The notes under the pieces are model-generated. The model made no database searches and had not been told where the DNA came from. It saw only the letters and a list, made by a program, of their open reading frames with translations. A DNA stretch of 64,000 nt from Pseudomonas hamedanensis (GTDB lineage Bacteria > Pseudomonadota > Gammaproteobacteria > Pseudomonadales > Pseudomonadaceae), in the NCBI RefSeq assembly GCF_014268595.2, contig NZ_CP077091.1, positions 5,873,001 to 5,937,000 of the forward strand, in the 5' to 3' direction. Made by a program: the position numbers and the translations under genes. Of this stretch, positions 45,601-56,863 are shown one piece after another (positions within the stretch are counted from its first letter, which is position 1; the number at the start of each line of letters is the position of its first letter).

Positions 45601-46134
45601 CTACTTCTTCTTGGCTTCTTTACGACGGACGACTTCGTCCGCGTAGCGCACACCTTTGCCTTTGTACGGCTCTGGTGGACGGAAGTCGCGGATCTCAGCG
45701 GCCACTTGACCTACCAGCTGCTTGTCGATGCCCTTGATCAGGATATCGGTCTGGCTAGGAGTCTCAGCGGTGATGCCTTCCGGCAGTTCGTAATCCACTG
45801 GGTGCGAGAAGCCAAGGGCAAGGTTCAGAACCGTGCCTTTTGCTTGCGCTTTGTAACCAACACCGACCAGCTGGAGCTTGCGCTCGAAGCCTTGGCTTAC
45901 GCCCTGGACCATGTTGTTTACCAACGCACGCGTGGTACCGGCCATTGCGCGAGTTTGTTGATCGCCATTGCGAGCAGCGAAACGCAGCTCACCAGCTTCT
46001 TCAACGATCTCAACGGACGAATGGATGTTCAGTTCAAGAGTACCCTTGGCACCCTTCACCGAAAGCTGTTGGCCTGCGAATTTGACTTCGACACCGGCTG
46101 GCAGCTTAACGGGGTTCTTAGCGACGCGAGACAT
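45601..46134 (-). CDS. rplF: 50S ribosomal protein L6
   Basis: 177 residues starting [19 protein letters not shown], with the duplicated L6 fold and the C-terminal [20 protein letters not shown] motif. L6 sits near the factor-binding centre of the 50S subunit. Confidence 0.99.
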   Translation of the reverse strand: MSRVAKNPVKLPAGVEVKFAGQQLSVKGAKGTLELNIHSSVEIVEEAGELRFAARNGDQQTRAMAGTTRALVNNMVQGVSQGFERKLQLVGVGYKAQAKGTVLNLALGFSHPVDYELPEGITAETPSQTDILIKGIDKQLVGQVAAEIRDFRPPEPYKGKGVRYADEVVRRKEAKKK

Positions 46135-46146
46135 GCTTATCCCCCC

Positions 46147-46539
46147 TTAGAACACAGTGCAAAGAACTTCGCCGCCGACACCGGCAGCGCGCGCAGCACG
46201 ATCCGTCATCACACCTTTGTTGGTGGAGACGATAGACACGCCAAGACCGCCACGAACTTTCGGCAGATCTTCAACGGACTTGTACTGACGCAGGCCTGGA
46301 CGACTAACGCGCTTCACTTCTTCGATAACCGGACGGCCTTCGAAGTACTTCAGCGAGATGGACAACGACGGCTTGGCGTCGGTGGTGATCTGAAAATCCG
46401 CGATGTAACCTTCGTCCTTCAGGACTTTTGCTACAGCAGCCTTCAACGTGGAAGACGGCATGCTTACGACAGACTTTTCAGCCATCTGGGCATTACGGAT
46501 TCGAGTTAGCATGTCCGCTAACGGGTCCTGCATACTCAT
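46147..46539 (-). CDS. rpsH: 30S ribosomal protein S8
   Basis: 130 residues starting [20 protein letters not shown] and ending [12 protein letters not shown]8 binds the central domain of 16S rRNA and in E. coli is the translational repressor of the spc operon. Unusually, a 208-base gap precedes it, containing a strong hairpin and a sigma70-type promoter, so rpsH and the genes after it can be transcribed separately. Confidence 0.99.
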   Translation of the reverse strand: MSMQDPLADMLTRIRNAQMAEKSVVSMPSSTLKAAVAKVLKDEGYIADFQITTDAKPSLSISLKYFEGRPVIEEVKRVSRPGLRQYKSVEDLPKVRGGLGVSIVSTNKGVMTDRAARAAGVGGEVLCTVF

Positions 46540-46636
46540 GGGCTAGACGCTCCTAATACAAAAAAATTAGCCTTGCGGCTACTACTTGTCGCCGAGAACT
46601 TCCGGGCAGAAAAACACGGGCTCAGGCGAGCCGGTC

Positions 46637-46665
46637 ATTCTAGACACACCCCAGAAATGAATCAA
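46637..46665 (-). promoter_or_regulatory. Internal spc promoter before rpsH
   Basis: Minus strand TTGATT (46665-46660), 17-base spacer, TAGAAT (46642-46637). The -35 lies in the 3' arm of the hairpin 46659-46686. Predicted leader to rpsH about 90 bases. Confidence 0.65.
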
Positions 46666-46686
46666 GCCCCAAAAGGGGCTTGATTC
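46659..46686 (-). terminator. Strong hairpin between rpsN and rpsH
   Basis: Minus strand GAATCAAGCCCC / GGGGCTTGATTC, perfect 12-base stem with loop TTTT. Not followed by a clear T-tract (ATTTCTGG), so it may be an RNA-processing or protective hairpin rather than an efficient terminator. Confidence 0.6.
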
Positions 46687-46747
46687 AGATTCAAGGTCAC
46701 CGGTGGTCAGGTTCTTGCAAACCCGAACACCGAGACTTTGACAGCGA

Positions 46748-47053
46748 TTACCAGCTGGCTTTAACCAGACCTGGAACGTCACCACGCATTGCAGCTTCAC
46801 GCAGCTTGTTACGGCCGAGGCCGAACTTGCGGTAAACGCCGTGCGGACGACCAGTCAGGCGGCAACGGTTACGCATGCGCGAAGCGCTTGCGTCACGTGG
46901 TTGCTTCTGCAGAGCCACGGTAGCTTCCCAACGCGCTTCTGGACTTGCGTTCAGATCGACGATGATAGCTTTCAGCGCTGCACGCTTGGTGGCGTACTTG
47001 GCAACAGTGAGCTGACGCTTCAGCTCACGGTTCTTCATGCTCATCTTAGCCAT
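46748..47053 (-). CDS. rpsN: 30S ribosomal protein S14 (zinc-free form)
   Basis: 101 residues from [20 protein letters not shown]; the start at 47053 gives the family length. It is the long form without the CxxC zinc pair ([20 protein letters not shown] keeps the conserved core). The frame continues upstream through rplE sequence, which was rejected. Confidence 0.98.
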   Translation of the reverse strand: MAKMSMKNRELKRQLTVAKYATKRAALKAIIVDLNASPEARWEATVALQKQPRDASASRMRNRCRLTGRPHGVYRKFGLGRNKLREAAMRGDVPGLVKASW

Positions 47054-47066
47054 TTTCCTACTCCAA

Positions 47067-47606
47067 TCAGTTGCGGAACGGGAATTTGAAAGCACGCAGC
47101 AGAGCGCGGCCTTCATCATCGTTCTTGGCAGTGGTGGTCAGGGTAATGTCCAGACCGCGGAGAGCATCGATCTTGTCGTAGTCGATTTCCGGGAAAATGA
47201 TCTGCTCTTTCACGCCCATGCTGTAGTTGCCACGACCATCGAAGGACTTGGCATTCAGGCCGCGGAAGTCGCGAACCCGAGGCAGGGAGATCGACAGCAG
47301 ACGATCCAGGAACTCGTACATACGCTCACGGCGCAGAGTCACCTTGACGCCGATCGGCCACCCCTCGCGGACTTTGAAGCCAGCGATGGATTTACGAGCG
47401 TAGGTCACAACGACTTTCTGGCCGGTGATCTTTTCCAGGTCAGCAACAGCATGCTCAATGACTTTTTTGTCACCGACTGCTTCGCCCAGACCCATGTTCA
47501 GGGTGATTTTTGTAACGCGTGGAACTTCCATCACGTTCGAAAGCTTAAGTTCTTCCTTAAGCTTCGGTGCGATTTCCTTCCAGTAAATCTCTTTTAGTCG
47601 TGCCAT
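47067..47606 (-). CDS. rplE: 50S ribosomal protein L5
   Basis: 179 residues with the conserved [20 protein letters not shown] and [21 protein letters not shown]5 binds 5S rRNA and contacts P-site tRNA. In E. coli the S8 repressor target lies at the start of this gene; I did not verify such a fold here. Confidence 0.99.
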   Translation of the reverse strand: MARLKEIYWKEIAPKLKEELKLSNVMEVPRVTKITLNMGLGEAVGDKKVIEHAVADLEKITGQKVVVTYARKSIAGFKVREGWPIGVKVTLRRERMYEFLDRLLSISLPRVRDFRGLNAKSFDGRGNYSMGVKEQIIFPEIDYDKIDALRGLDITLTTTAKNDDEGRALLRAFKFPFRN

Positions 47607-47626
47607 GGTCTTCTACCTAGCAGTGT

Positions 47627-47941
47627 TCAAGCATCAACCGCTTTTTGGGTCGACTTGAAGACACGAATTTTCTTGCCATCTTCTACTTTGAAACCAACGC
47701 GGTCAGCCTTGTTGGTTTCGCCGTTGAAAATGGCGACGTTAGAAGCGTCCAGTGGAGCTTCTTTTTCGACGATACCGCCTTGCACGCCCGACATCGGGTT
47801 AGGCTTGGTATGACGCTTGACCAGGTTCAGACCACCAACAACCAGACGGTTATTAGCAAGAACCTTGAGCACCTTACCGCGCTTACCTTTGTCTTTGCCG
47901 GCGATCACGATGATCTCGTCGTCACGACGAATCTTTTGCAT
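47627..47941 (-). CDS. rplX: 50S ribosomal protein L24
   Basis: 104 residues with the KOW motif [20 protein letters not shown] at the N-terminus. L24 is an assembly initiator of the 50S subunit. 11 bases after rplN. Confidence 0.99.
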   Translation of the reverse strand: MQKIRRDDEIIVIAGKDKGKRGKVLKVLANNRLVVGGLNLVKRHTKPNPMSGVQGGIVEKEAPLDASNVAIFNGETNKADRVGFKVEDGKKIRVFKSTQKAVDA

Positions 47942-47952
47942 GTCGGATCTCC

Positions 47953-48321
47953 TTACAGCACTTCTGGGGCGAGCGAGACGATCTTCATGAACTTCTCGGT
48001 ACGAAGTTCACGGGTCACTGGCCCAAAGATACGGGTGCCGATCGGCTCTTGCTTGTTGTTCAGAAGAACAGCAGCGTTGCCATCAAAGCGGATAATGGAG
48101 CCATCAGCACGACGTACGCCGTGACGAGTGCGGACTACAACAGCAGTCATCACTTGGCCTTTTTTCACTTTACCGCGAGGAATTGCTTCCTTCACGGTAA
48201 CTTTGATGATGTCACCGATACCAGCGTAACGACGATGGGAGCCACCCAGCACCTTGATGCACATAACGCGGCGAGCGCCGCTGTTATCGGCCACATCGAG
48301 CATGGATTGAGTCTGAATCAT
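47953..48321 (-). CDS. rplN: 50S ribosomal protein L14
   Basis: 122 residues starting [20 protein letters not shown] with [20 protein letters not shown] in the middle. L14 lies at the subunit interface. By convention the first gene of the spc set; only 23 bases separate it from rpsQ, with no separate promoter visible, so S10 and spc genes are probably one transcript. Confidence 0.99.
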   Translation of the reverse strand: MIQTQSMLDVADNSGARRVMCIKVLGGSHRRYAGIGDIIKVTVKEAIPRGKVKKGQVMTAVVVRTRHGVRRADGSIIRFDGNAAVLLNNKQEPIGTRIFGPVTRELRTEKFMKIVSLAPEVL

Positions 48322-48344
48322 ATAATTTCTCCGACCCCTAGTCC

Positions 48345-48611
48345 TTAGACTTCCACAGCGCGTTCGAGAACATCAACCAGCGCCCAAGACTTGGTCTTGG
48401 CCATAGGACGAGTTTCACGAATAGTGACTTTGTCGCCGATGTGGCACTGATTGGTTTCGTCGTGCGCGTGCAGCTTAGTCGAACGCTTAACGTATTTACC
48501 GTAGATCGGGTGCTTTACGCGACGCTCGATCAATACGGTGATGGTTTTGTCCATCTTGTCGCTGACAACACGGCCAGTCAGCGTACGGACAGTTTTTTCG
48601 GCTTCAGCCAT
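48345..48611 (-). CDS. rpsQ: 30S ribosomal protein S17
   Basis: 88 residues from [20 protein letters not shown]. The ATG at 48611 is preferred to an in-frame GTG at 48617 that overlaps the end of rpm[21 protein letters not shown] is the S17 signature. Two bases from rpmC. Confidence 0.98.
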   Translation of the reverse strand: MAEAEKTVRTLTGRVVSDKMDKTITVLIERRVKHPIYGKYVKRSTKLHAHDETNQCHIGDKVTIRETRPMAKTKSWALVDVLERAVEV

Positions 48612-48613
48612 GA

Positions 48614-48805
48614 TCACTTACCTGCCTGCTGGTTGAGCACAGTCTTCACGCGAGCGATGTCACGCTTAACTTGCGAGAGCAGATGAGACTGCCCCAACTG
48701 GCCAGTTGCTTTCTGCATACGCAGATTGAACTGGTCGCGCAGCAAGCCGAGCAGTTGCTCGTTCAGCTGCTGTGCGGATTTTTCACGAAGTTCATTCGCT
48801 TTCAT
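48614..48805 (-). CDS. rpmC: 50S ribosomal protein L29
   Basis: 63 residues from [20 protein letters not shown]. The ATG shares its A with the last base of the rplP stop (TGATG), giving tight coupling. L29 lies beside the exit tunnel, a docking site for trigger factor and SRP together with L23. Confidence 0.98.
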
Positions 48806-49218
48806 CACATCACCGTCCGTTTAACAAAGGCGGTGGCGAGCGGCAGCTTTGCAGCAGCCAGGGCAAAAGCCTCACGCGCCAGCTCTTCAGAAACACCCTC
48901 GATTTCATACAGGACTTTGCCTGGCTGAATCTGGGCAACCCAGTACTCCACACTACCCTTACCTTTACCCATACGAACCTCGAGAGGTTTTTTGGAGATC
49001 GGCTTGTCCGGGAATACACGGATCCAGATCTTGCCGCCACGTTTTACGTGACGGGTCAGAGCACGACGCGCTGACTCGATCTGACGAGCGGTGAGACGAC
49101 CACGAGCTACAGACTTCAGCGCGAACTCGCCGAAGCTGACTTTGCTACCGCGCTGAGCCAGACCACGGTTGTGGCCGGTCATCTGCTTGCGGAACTTCGT
49201 ACGCTTTGGTTGCAACAT
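48805..49218 (-). CDS. rplP: 50S ribosomal protein L16
   Basis: 137 residues starting [20 protein letters not shown], with [20 protein letters not shown] and the later [20 protein letters not shown]16 helps position the A-site tRNA. Overlaps rpmC by one base. Confidence 0.99.
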
Positions 49219-49230
49219 TTGGCGTACCCC

Positions 49231-49917
49231 TTACTTAGCAGCTTTTTTACGAGGCGCTGGTGCTTGTGGTTTCAGTTCTTCTTGGCGACCACCAATAACT
49301 TCGCCTTTGAAGATCCAAACCTTTACACCGATCACACCGTAGGTGGTGTGAGCTTCGTAGTTGGCATAGTCGATGTCGGCACGCAGGGTGTGCAATGGCA
49401 CACGACCTTCGCGATACCATTCAGTACGTGCGATTTCAGCACCGCCGAGACGACCGCTCACTTGGATTTTGATGCCTTTGGCACCAATGCGCATGGCGTT
49501 CTGTACTGCGCGCTTCATAGCGCGACGGAACATTACACGACGCTCCAGCTGCTGAGCTACGCTCTGCGCAACCAGCATACCGTCGAGCTCCGGCTTGCGG
49601 ATCTCTTCGATATTGATGTGCACAGGCACACCCATTTGCTTGGTCAGGTCCTGACGCAGTTTCTCAACATCTTCACCTTTCTTCCCGATAACGATACCTG
49701 GACGAGCGGTGTGGATGGTGATACGTGCTGTTTGTGCCGGACGATGGATATCGATACGGCTTACGGACGCGCTTTTTAGTTTGTCTTGGAGATACTCACG
49801 CACTTTCAGATCTGCGAACAAGTAGTCCGCATAAGTCCGACCGTCTGCGTACCAGACGGAGGTGTGCTCCTTGACGATTCCCAGGCGAATGCCAATGGGA
49901 TGTACTTTCTGACCCAT
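49231..49917 (-). CDS. rpsC: 30S ribosomal protein S3
   Basis: 228 residues from [20 protein letters not shown]; the KH domain holds [19 protein letters not shown]3 lines the mRNA entry channel. The frame is open upstream through rplV, which was not used since this start fits the family. 13 bases after rplV. Confidence 0.99.
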
Positions 49918-49930
49918 CTCTTCGACTCCG

Positions 49931-50263
49931 TTACTTGTCAGCAACCTTGACAGTGATATGGCAAGACCGCTTGACGATGCGATCAGCACGGCCTTTGGCA
50001 CGTGGCATGATGCGCTTCAGCGAACGCCCTTCGTTGACGAAAACAGTGCTGACCTTCAGGTCATCAACGTCTGCGCCTTCGTTATGCTCGGCGTTGGCTA
50101 CGGCCGACTCCAGCACTTTCTTCATGATCTCGGCGGCTTTCTTACTGCTGAAAGCCAACAGGTTGAGCGCTTCGCCCACCTTCTTCCCGCGGATCTGGTC
50201 GGCGACCAAGCGGGCTTTCTGGGCGGAGATTCGAGCGCCCGACAACTTAGCGGCTACTTCCAT
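49931..50263 (-). CDS. rplV: 50S ribosomal protein L22
   Basis: 110 residues; [20 protein letters not shown] and the tunnel-loop region [20 protein letters not shown] are conserved, and the macrolide-relevant loop looks wild type. 11 bases after rpsS. Confidence 0.99.
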
Positions 50264-50274
50264 TTCCTAACCCC

Positions 50275-50550
50275 TTAACGCTTGGCTTTCTTGTCAGCCA
50301 CGTGCCCGCGATAAGTGCGGGTACCGGCGAACTCGCCCAGTTTGTGGCCGACCATGTCTTCGTTAACGAGAACTGGGACGTGTTGACGACCGTTGTGTAC
50401 TGCGATGGTCAGACCGACCATTTGTGGCAGGATCATCGAACGACGCGACCAAGTCTTAATTGGTTTGCGATCGTTCTTTTCCGCCGCCACTTCGATCTTC
50501 TTCAGTAGGTGAAGATCAATAAAAGGACCTTTTTTCAGAGAACGTGGCAC
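50275..50550 (-). CDS. rpsS: 30S ribosomal protein S19
   Basis: 91 residues starting [20 protein letters not shown], with [21 protein letters not shown]19 sits on the head of the 30S subunit with S13. 16 bases after rplB. Confidence 0.99.
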   Translation of the reverse strand: MPRSLKKGPFIDLHLLKKIEVAAEKNDRKPIKTWSRRSMILPQMVGLTIAVHNGRQHVPVLVNEDMVGHKLGEFAGTRTYRGHVADKKAKR

Positions 50551-50566
50551 TGTCGTATCCCTCTAT

Positions 50567-51391
50567 TTACTTGCGACGACGGACGATCATTTTGTCGGTA
50601 CGCTTATTACCACGAGTCTTCGCGCCCTTAGTCGGGAAGCCCCATGGCGATACCGGATGACGACCACCAGAGGTACGACCTTCACCACCACCATGTGGGT
50701 GGTCAACCGGGTTCATGGCAACACCACGAACGGTTGGGCGAACGCCACGCCAGCGCTTGGCACCAGCTTTACCCAGCGAACGCAGGCTGTGCTCGGAGTT
50801 CGAGACTTCGCCCAGGGTCGCACGGCATTCAGCCAGGACTTTACGCATTTCACCGGAACGCAGACGCAGGGTCACGTAGACACCTTCACGAGCGATCAAC
50901 TGAGCCGAAGCACCAGCGGAACGAGCGATCTGTGCACCTTTACCTGGCTTCAATTCGATGCCGTGTACGGTAGAACCGACTGGAATGTTGCGCAGTTGCA
51001 GAGCGTTGCCTGGCTTGATTGGAGCCAGAGCGCCCGCGATCAGCTGGTCGCCAGCACTCACGCCTTTAGGGGCGATGATGTAGCGGCGCTCGCCGTCTGC
51101 GTAGCAAAGCAGTGCGATGTGAGCAGTACGGTTTGGATCGTATTCGATACGCTCGACAGTGGCGACGATGCCATCTTTGTCGTTGCGACGGAAATCGACC
51201 ATACGATAATGCTGCTTATGACCACCACCGATGTGACGCGTGGTAATACGGCCATTGTTGTTACGACCACCAGTCTTCGATTTTTTCTCGAGCAGCGGTG
51301 CGTGAGGAGCGCCTTTATGCAGCTCCTGGTTGACCACCTTGACCACAAAACGGCGGCCAGGGGAAGTCGGTTTGCATTTAACGATTGCCAT
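50567..51391 (-). CDS. rplB: 50S ribosomal protein L2
   Basis: 274 residues starting [40 protein letters not shown] contains the essential peptidyl-transferase-proximal His region. L2 links the subunits and supports peptide bond formation. 14 bases after rplW. Confidence 0.99.
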   Translation of the reverse strand: MAIVKCKPTSPGRRFVVKVVNQELHKGAPHAPLLEKKSKTGGRNNNGRITTRHIGGGHKQHYRMVDFRRNDKDGIVATVERIEYDPNRTAHIALLCYADGERRYIIAPKGVSAGDQLIAGALAPIKPGNALQLRNIPVGSTVHGIELKPGKGAQIARSAGASAQLIAREGVYVTLRLRSGEMRKVLAECRATLGEVSNSEHSLRSLGKAGAKRWRGVRPTVRGVAMNPVDHPHGGGEGRTSGGRHPVSPWGFPTKGAKTRGNKRTDKMIVRRRK

Positions 51392-51405
51392 GATGCACCC
51401 CTTCC

Positions 51406-51705
51406 TTACTCAGCACTGCTGCTGAAATCGAGATCTTGGCCTGGCTGAAGGGAGATAACTGCCTTCTTCCAGTCATTGCGCTTGCCCAGACCGCGAGCTG
51501 TGCGCTTGCTCTTACCCAGAACGTTCAGGGTAGTAACACGCTCAACTTTCACGCTGAACAGGCTTTCGACGGCCTTCTTGATTTCCAGCTTGGTTGCGTC
51601 AGTAGCAACCTTGAAAACGAACTGGCCTTTCTTGTCTGCCAGAACCGTAGCCTTCTCGGAAACGTGCGGGCCAAGCAGAACTTTAAATACGCGTTCCTGG
51701 TTCAT
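51406..51705 (-). CDS. rplW: 50S ribosomal protein L23
   Basis: 99 residues; [20 protein letters not shown] and KRVTTL-type strands lead into [20 protein letters not shown]23 is the main trigger factor and SRP docking site at the tunnel exit. Its start overlaps the rplD stop by 4 bases. Confidence 0.99.
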
Positions 51706-52304
51706 CCCAGCAGCTCCTCGAATTTCTTCACGGCCGACACGGTGATCAACACCTTGTCGTATGCGATCAGACTAACTGGATCGGAACCTTGCACGTCACG
51801 TACATCTACGTGCGGCAGGTTGCGAGCAGCCAGGTACAGGTTCTGATCAACAGCGTCCGACACGATCAGAACGTCGGTCAGGCTCATGTTGTTCAGTTTG
51901 CCCAGCAGATCTTTGGTTTTCGGAGTTTCAACAGCGAAATCCTGAACCACGACCAGACGATCAGTACGCACCAGCTCAGCAAGGATGGAACGCATTGCTG
52001 CGCGATACATCTTCTTGTTCAGCTTCTGGGAGTGATCCTGTGGACGAGCTGCGAAAGTGGTACCGCCGCCACGCCAGATTGGGCTACGGATAGTACCGGC
52101 ACGAGCGCGGCCAGTACCTTTCTGACGCCATGGGCGTTTGCCGCCACCACGAACGTCGGAACGGGTTTTCTGCTGCTTGCTACCTTGACGGCCGCCGGCC
52201 ATGTAGGCCACGACTGCTTGGTGAACCAGCGTCTCGTTGAATTCGCCGCCAAATGTCAGTTCGGAAACTTCGATCGCTTGAGCGTCATTTACATTTAATT
52301 GCAT
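51702..52304 (-). CDS. rplD: 50S ribosomal protein L4
   Basis: 200 residues with the tunnel-lining loop [20 protein letters not shown] unaltered in appearance. In E. coli L4 also represses its own operon by binding the S10 leader; here the leader appears short (about 55 bases), so that control may differ. Overlaps rplW by 4 bases. Confidence 0.99.
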
Positions 52305-52316
52305 GTCAGCTTCCCC

Positions 52317-52952
52317 TTAACCGCGAGCCTTGGCTGCTGGACGTACAACCAGGTTGCCGCCAGTAGCGCCAGGAACAGCACCCTTGACCAACAACAGATT
52401 GCGTTCAGCGTCCACGCGCACTACTTCCAGGGACTGCACGGTCACGCGCTCAGCGCCCATATGACCGGACATTTTTTTGCCCTTGAATACACGACCAGGA
52501 GTCTGGCACTGGCCGATAGAGCCTGGGACGCGGTGGGATACGGAGTTACCGTGGGTGTTATCTTGCCCGCGGAAATTCCAACGCTTGATCGTACCCTGGA
52601 AGCCTTTACCCTTGGACTGACCGGTTACATCAACCAGTTGACCAGCGGCGAAGATTTCAGCGTTGATCAGATCGCCAGCCTGGTACTCGCCTTCTTCAAG
52701 ACGGAATTCCATGGTGGTGCGACCAGCGGCAACGTTCGCTTTAGCGAAGTGGCCAGCTTGAGCTGCTGTTACACGCGAAGCGCGACGCTCGCCGACAGTG
52801 ACTTGCACTGCACGATAGCCATCGGTCTCTTCAGTTTTGAACTGGGTGACGCGATTCGGCTCGATCTCAATGACCGTGACCGGAATGGAGACACCTTCTT
52901 CGGTGAAAATACGGGTCATACCGCATTTACGACCGACTACACCAATAGTCAT
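52317..52952 (-). CDS. rplC: 50S ribosomal protein L3
   Basis: 211 residues from [20 protein letters not shown]; the start at 52952 fits family length. [20 protein letters not shown] contains the conserved Gln that is methylated by PrmB in other bacteria. L3 starts 50S assembly. 80 bases after rpsJ. Confidence 0.99.
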   Translation of the reverse strand: MTIGVVGRKCGMTRIFTEEGVSIPVTVIEIEPNRVTQFKTEETDGYRAVQVTVGERRASRVTAAQAGHFAKANVAAGRTTMEFRLEEGEYQAGDLINAEIFAAGQLVDVTGQSKGKGFQGTIKRWNFRGQDNTHGNSVSHRVPGSIGQCQTPGRVFKGKKMSGHMGAERVTVQSLEVVRVDAERNLLLVKGAVPGATGGNLVVRPAAKARG

Positions 52953-53032
52953 GTTGTAAACCTCATGAGTGTACGGGGCTTTCACCCGCTATGGCCGCCC
53001 ATTTCAGAGCGTTACACGACCAAGACCGAGTC

Positions 53033-53344
53033 TTAGCCGAGGCTGATCTGCACTTCCACACCGGCCGCAAGATCAAGCTTCATCAGCGCATCAACGGTTT
53101 TATCCGTTGGCTGGACGATGTCCAGTACACGCTTATGAGTGCGGATCTCGTACTGATCGCGCGCGTCTTTGTTGACGTGCGGGGAAACCAGAACGGTGAA
53201 CCGCTCTTTACGGGTAGGCAGTGGAATTGGACCACGCACTTGAGCACCAGTACGTTTCGCGGTTTCCACGATTTCCTGGGTTGATTGGTCGATCAGGCGA
53301 TGGTCAAAAGCCTTCAACCTGATACGGATTTGCTGATTTTGCAT
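53033..53344 (-). CDS. rpsJ: 30S ribosomal protein S10 (NusE)
   Basis: 103 residues, [40 protein letters not shown] is the conserved loop. Besides its ribosomal role S10 acts as NusE with NusB in antitermination. First gene of the S10 operon, with its own promoter at 53407-53435. Confidence 0.99.
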
Positions 53345-53406
53345 TGGATTTCAGACTCCGGCTGCTATTCCCACCGAGCGCAATACGCCCGTTAAAAGGA
53401 GGCGCA

Positions 53407-53435
53407 ATTCTATAGACGCCCCTGATAGGTGTCAA
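53407..53435 (-). promoter_or_regulatory. S10 operon promoter
   Basis: Minus strand consensus TTGACA (53435-53430), 17-base spacer, TAGAAT (53412-53407). Start of transcription near 53400 gives a leader of only about 55 bases to the rpsJ ATG. Located just after the tuf terminator. Confidence 0.85.
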
Positions 53436-53441
53436 CCCAAT

Positions 53442-53468
53442 AAAAAAGGCCCCCGCTAAGCGGGGGCC
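53442..53468 (-). terminator. Intrinsic terminator of the str operon (after tuf)
   Basis: Minus strand GGCCCCCG / CGGGGGCC stem with loop CTTAG, then TTTTTT; 35 bases after the tuf stop. Confidence 0.95.
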
Positions 53469-53502
53469 CTCTCAAAACATAGAGCTATCTCAGAAGAGAT
53501 AA

Positions 53503-54696
53503 TTACTCGATGATTTTAGCTACAACGCCAGCACCAACGGTACGGCCGCCTTCGCGAATAGCGAAACGCAGACCGTCTTCCATTGCGATGGTTTTGATCA
53601 GGGTAACAACCATTTTGATGTTGTCGCCCGGCATTACCATCTCAACGCCTTCCGGCAGCTCGCAGTTACCAGTCACGTCAGTAGTACGGAAGTAGAACTG
53701 TGGACGGTAGCCTTTGAAGAACGGAGTGTGACGACCGCCTTCTTCCTTGCTCAGTACGTACACTTCAGCTTCGAACTTGGTGTGCGGCTTGACCGAACCT
53801 GGCTTGACCAGAACCTGGCCACGCTCAACGTCGTCACGCTTGGTACCACGCAGCAGAACGCCGCAGTTCTCGCCAGCACGACCTTCGTCGAGCAGTTTAC
53901 GGAACATTTCAACACCGGTGCAGGTGGTGACAGTAGTGTCACGCAGACCAACGATTTCCAGTGGATCCTGAACCTTGACGATACCGCGCTCGATACGACC
54001 GGTTACAACAGTACCGCGACCGGAGATCGAGAATACGTCTTCGATTGGCATCAGGAACGGCTTGTCGATAACACGGACTGGATCCGGGATGTAGCTGTCC
54101 AGAGTCTCAACCAGCTTACGAACGGACGTGGTGCCCATTTCGTTATCGTCTTTGCCTTCCAGAGCCATACGAGCAGAACCGATGATGATCGGAGTGTCGT
54201 CACCTGGGAAGTCGTAAGTGCTCAGCAGATCGCGCACTTCCATCTCAACCAGTTCCAGCAGCTCAGCGTCGTCTACCAGGTCAGCCTTGTTCAGGTAAAC
54301 CACGATGTACGGAACGCCTACCTGACGGGACAGCAGGATGTGCTCACGGGTTTGTGGCATCGGACCATCAGCGGCCGAGCAAACCAGGATTGCGCCGTCC
54401 ATCTGGGCAGCACCGGTGATCATGTTCTTCACATAGTCAGCGTGACCTGGGCAGTCAACGTGAGCGTAGTGACGGATCAGCGAGTTGTATTCAACGTGCG
54501 CGGTGTTGATGGTGATACCACGAGCTTTTTCTTCTGGCGCGCTGTCGATCTTGTCGAAGTCAACGATTGCCGAACCGAATACTTCGGAGCAAACGCGAGT
54601 CAGAGCAGCAGTCAGAGTGGTTTTACCGTGGTCAACGTGACCAATGGTGCCAACGTTGACGTGCGGTAGGGAACGATCAAATTTTTCTTTAGCCAC
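53503..54696 (-). CDS. tuf: Elongation factor Tu
   Basis: 397 residues. G1 GHVDHGKTT (residues 19-27), G2 region [13 protein letters not shown]3 [13 protein letters not shown]4 NKADLVDD, G5 in [11 protein letters not shown]-Tu brings aminoacyl-tRNA to the ribosome. The kirromycin-site region near the C-terminus reads normally. Pseudomonas genomes usually hold a second, nearly identical copy upstream of the rpoB cluster, outside this window. 31 bases after fusA. Confidence 0.98.
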   Translation of the reverse strand: MAKEKFDRSLPHVNVGTIGHVDHGKTTLTAALTRVCSEVFGSAIVDFDKIDSAPEEKARGITINTAHVEYNSLIRHYAHVDCPGHADYVKNMITGAAQMDGAILVCSAADGPMPQTREHILLSRQVGVPYIVVYLNKADLVDDAELLELVEMEVRDLLSTYDFPGDDTPIIIGSARMALEGKDDNEMGTTSVRKLVETLDSYIPDPVRVIDKPFLMPIEDVFSISGRGTVVTGRIERGIVKVQDPLEIVGLRDTTVTTCTGVEMFRKLLDEGRAGENCGVLLRGTKRDDVERGQVLVKPGSVKPHTKFEAEVYVLSKEEGGRHTPFFKGYRPQFYFRTTDVTGNCELPEGVEMVMPGDNIKMVVTLIKTIAMEDGLRFAIREGGRTVGAGVVAKIIE

Positions 54697-54727
54697 GACA
54701 ATTAACTCCTAGCCTAAAGGGGCTGAA

Positions 54728-56833
54728 TCAGCCTTGTTTTTTGGTTACGGATTCGACGATGTGCGACGGAGCCGTATCGTATTTTTTGAATTCCATAGAG
54801 TAGCTTGCGCGACCCTGGGACATGGAACGAACGTCGGTCGCATAACCGAACATCTCACCCAGTGGAACCTCGGCACGGATAACCTTGCCGGACACTGTGT
54901 CTTCCATACCCTGGATCATGCCGCGACGACGGTTAAGGTCGCCCATCACATCACCCATATAGTCTTCAGGCGTAACAACCTCTACCGCCATGATCGGCTC
55001 GAGCAACTCACCACCACCCTTCTGGGCCAGTTGCTTGGTCGCCATGGAAGCAGCCACTTTAAACGCCATCTCGTTGGAGTCGACGTCGTGGTAAGAACCA
55101 TCGAACACGGTAGCCTTCAGGCCGATCAGCGGATAGCCGGCAACAACGCCGTTCTTCATCTGCTCTTCGATACCCTTCTGGATAGCCGGGATGTATTCCT
55201 TAGGAACCACACCACCTACTACTTCGTTCACGAATTGCAGACCTTCCTGACCTTCGTCAGCAGGAGCAAAACGGATCCAGCAGTGACCAAACTGGCCGCG
55301 ACCACCGGACTGACGAACGAACTTGCCTTCGATTTCACAGCTCTTCGTGATGCGCTCACGATACGAAACCTGAGGCTTGCCGATGTTGGCTTCGACGTTG
55401 AACTCACGGCGCATCCGGTCAACCAGGATGTCCAGGTGCAGCTCGCCCATGCCGGAGATGATCGTCTGACCAGTCTCTTCATCAGTTTTAACGCGGAAAG
55501 ACGGGTCTTCCTGAGCGAGTTTGCCCAGAGCGATACCCATTTTTTCCTGGTCATCCTTGGTCTTAGGCTCTACGGCAACCGAAATAACCGGCTCCGGGAA
55601 GTCCATGCGAACCAGGATGATTGGCTTGTCAGCGTTGCAGAGGGTTTCACCAGTGGTGACGTCCTTCATGCCGATCAGGGCCGCGATGTCGCCAGCGCGT
55701 ACTTCCTTGATCTCTTCACGGGCGTTTGCGTGCATTTGCACCATACGACCCACGCGCTCTTTCTTGCCTTTGACCGAGTTGATCACGCCGTCGCCGGAGT
55801 TCAACACGCCCGAGTAAACGCGGACGAAAGTCAGAGTACCCACGAATGGGTCAGTAGCGATCTTGAACGCCAGAGCCGCGAAAGGCTCGCTGTCGTCTGC
55901 ATGACGCTCCATCTCTTCTTCCTCGTTATCAGGGTTGGTACCCTTGATAGCAGGAATGTCGGTCGGAGCAGGCAGGTAGTCGATAACGGCATCGAGAACC
56001 AGGGGAACGCCCTTGTTCTTGAACGAAGAACCGCAAACAGCCAGAACGATTTCGCCGGCGATAGTACGCTGACGCAAAGCAGCTTTGATCTCTTCGATCG
56101 ACAGCTCTTCGCCTTCCAGGTACTTGTTCATCAGCTCTTCGTTGGCTTCAGCGGCAGCTTCAACCATGTTGTTGCGCCACTCTTCAGCCAGCTCTTGCAG
56201 CTCGGCAGGGATGTCCTTGCGAACAGGGACCATACCTTTGTCAGAGTCGTTCCAGTAGACAGCTTGCATGTTGATCAGATCGATCTGACCCTGGAAGTTG
56301 TCTTCCGAACCGATGGCCAACTGGATCGGCACCGGGGTGTGACCCAGACGCTGCTTGATCTGACCGATCACGCGCAGGAAGTTGGCGCCAGCACGGTCCA
56401 TCTTGTTTACGTAAACAAGACGTGGAACACCGTACTTGTTGGCTTGACGCCATACGGTTTCCGACTGCGGCTCAACACCCGAAGTACCGCAGAACACAAC
56501 GACAGCGCCGTCGAGTACGCGCAGGGAGCGCTCTACTTCAATGGTGAAGTCTACGTGGCCCGGGGTATCGATTACGTTGAAACGGTGCTCGTGAGAGTAC
56601 TGCTTCTCGGAACCTTTCCAGAAGGCGGTAATGGCAGCAGAAGTAATGGTAATACCACGCTCCTGCTCCTGAACCATCCAGTCTGTGGTCGCGGCGCCGT
56701 CATGCACCTCGCCCATTTTGTGACTTTTGCCGGTGTAAAACAGTACGCGCTCGGTGGTGGTGGTTTTACCAGCATCCACGTGAGCGACGATACCGATGTT
56801 ACGGTAGCGGCTAATCGGAGTAGTACGAGCCAT
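54728..56833 (-). CDS. fusA: Elongation factor G
   Basis: 701 residues. G1 [14 protein letters not shown] (residues 17-30), G2 [11 protein letters not shown]3 DTPGHVDF, G4 NKMDRAGA; domain IV ends with the [12 protein letters not shown] and MQGMEDT-type region. EF-G drives translocation. Slightly shorter than the 715-residue paralogue known in pseudomonads, but with all domains. The switch residues around the fusidic-acid pocket look wild type. 30 bases after rpsG. Confidence 0.98.
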   Translation of the reverse strand: MARTTPISRYRNIGIVAHVDAGKTTTTERVLFYTGKSHKMGEVHDGAATTDWMVQEQERGITITSAAITAFWKGSEKQYSHEHRFNVIDTPGHVDFTIEVERSLRVLDGAVVVFCGTSGVEPQSETVWRQANKYGVPRLVYVNKMDRAGANFLRVIGQIKQRLGHTPVPIQLAIGSEDNFQGQIDLINMQAVYWNDSDKGMVPVRKDIPAELQELAEEWRNNMVEAAAEANEELMNKYLEGEELSIEEIKAALRQRTIAGEIVLAVCGSSFKNKGVPLVLDAVIDYLPAPTDIPAIKGTNPDNEEEEMERHADDSEPFAALAFKIATDPFVGTLTFVRVYSGVLNSGDGVINSVKGKKERVGRMVQMHANAREEIKEVRAGDIAALIGMKDVTTGETLCNADKPIILVRMDFPEPVISVAVEPKTKDDQEKMGIALGKLAQEDPSFRVKTDEETGQTIISGMGELHLDILVDRMRREFNVEANIGKPQVSYRERITKSCEIEGKFVRQSGGRGQFGHCWIRFAPADEGQEGLQFVNEVVGGVVPKEYIPAIQKGIEEQMKNGVVAGYPLIGLKATVFDGSYHDVDSNEMAFKVAASMATKQLAQKGGGELLEPIMAVEVVTPEDYMGDVMGDLNRRRGMIQGMEDTVSGKVIRAEVPLGEMFGYATDVRSMSQGRASYSMEFKKYDTAPSHIVESVTKKQG

Positions 56834-56863
56834 AAAGCCCTCGCAAAATTAGTGAAGCTAAAA

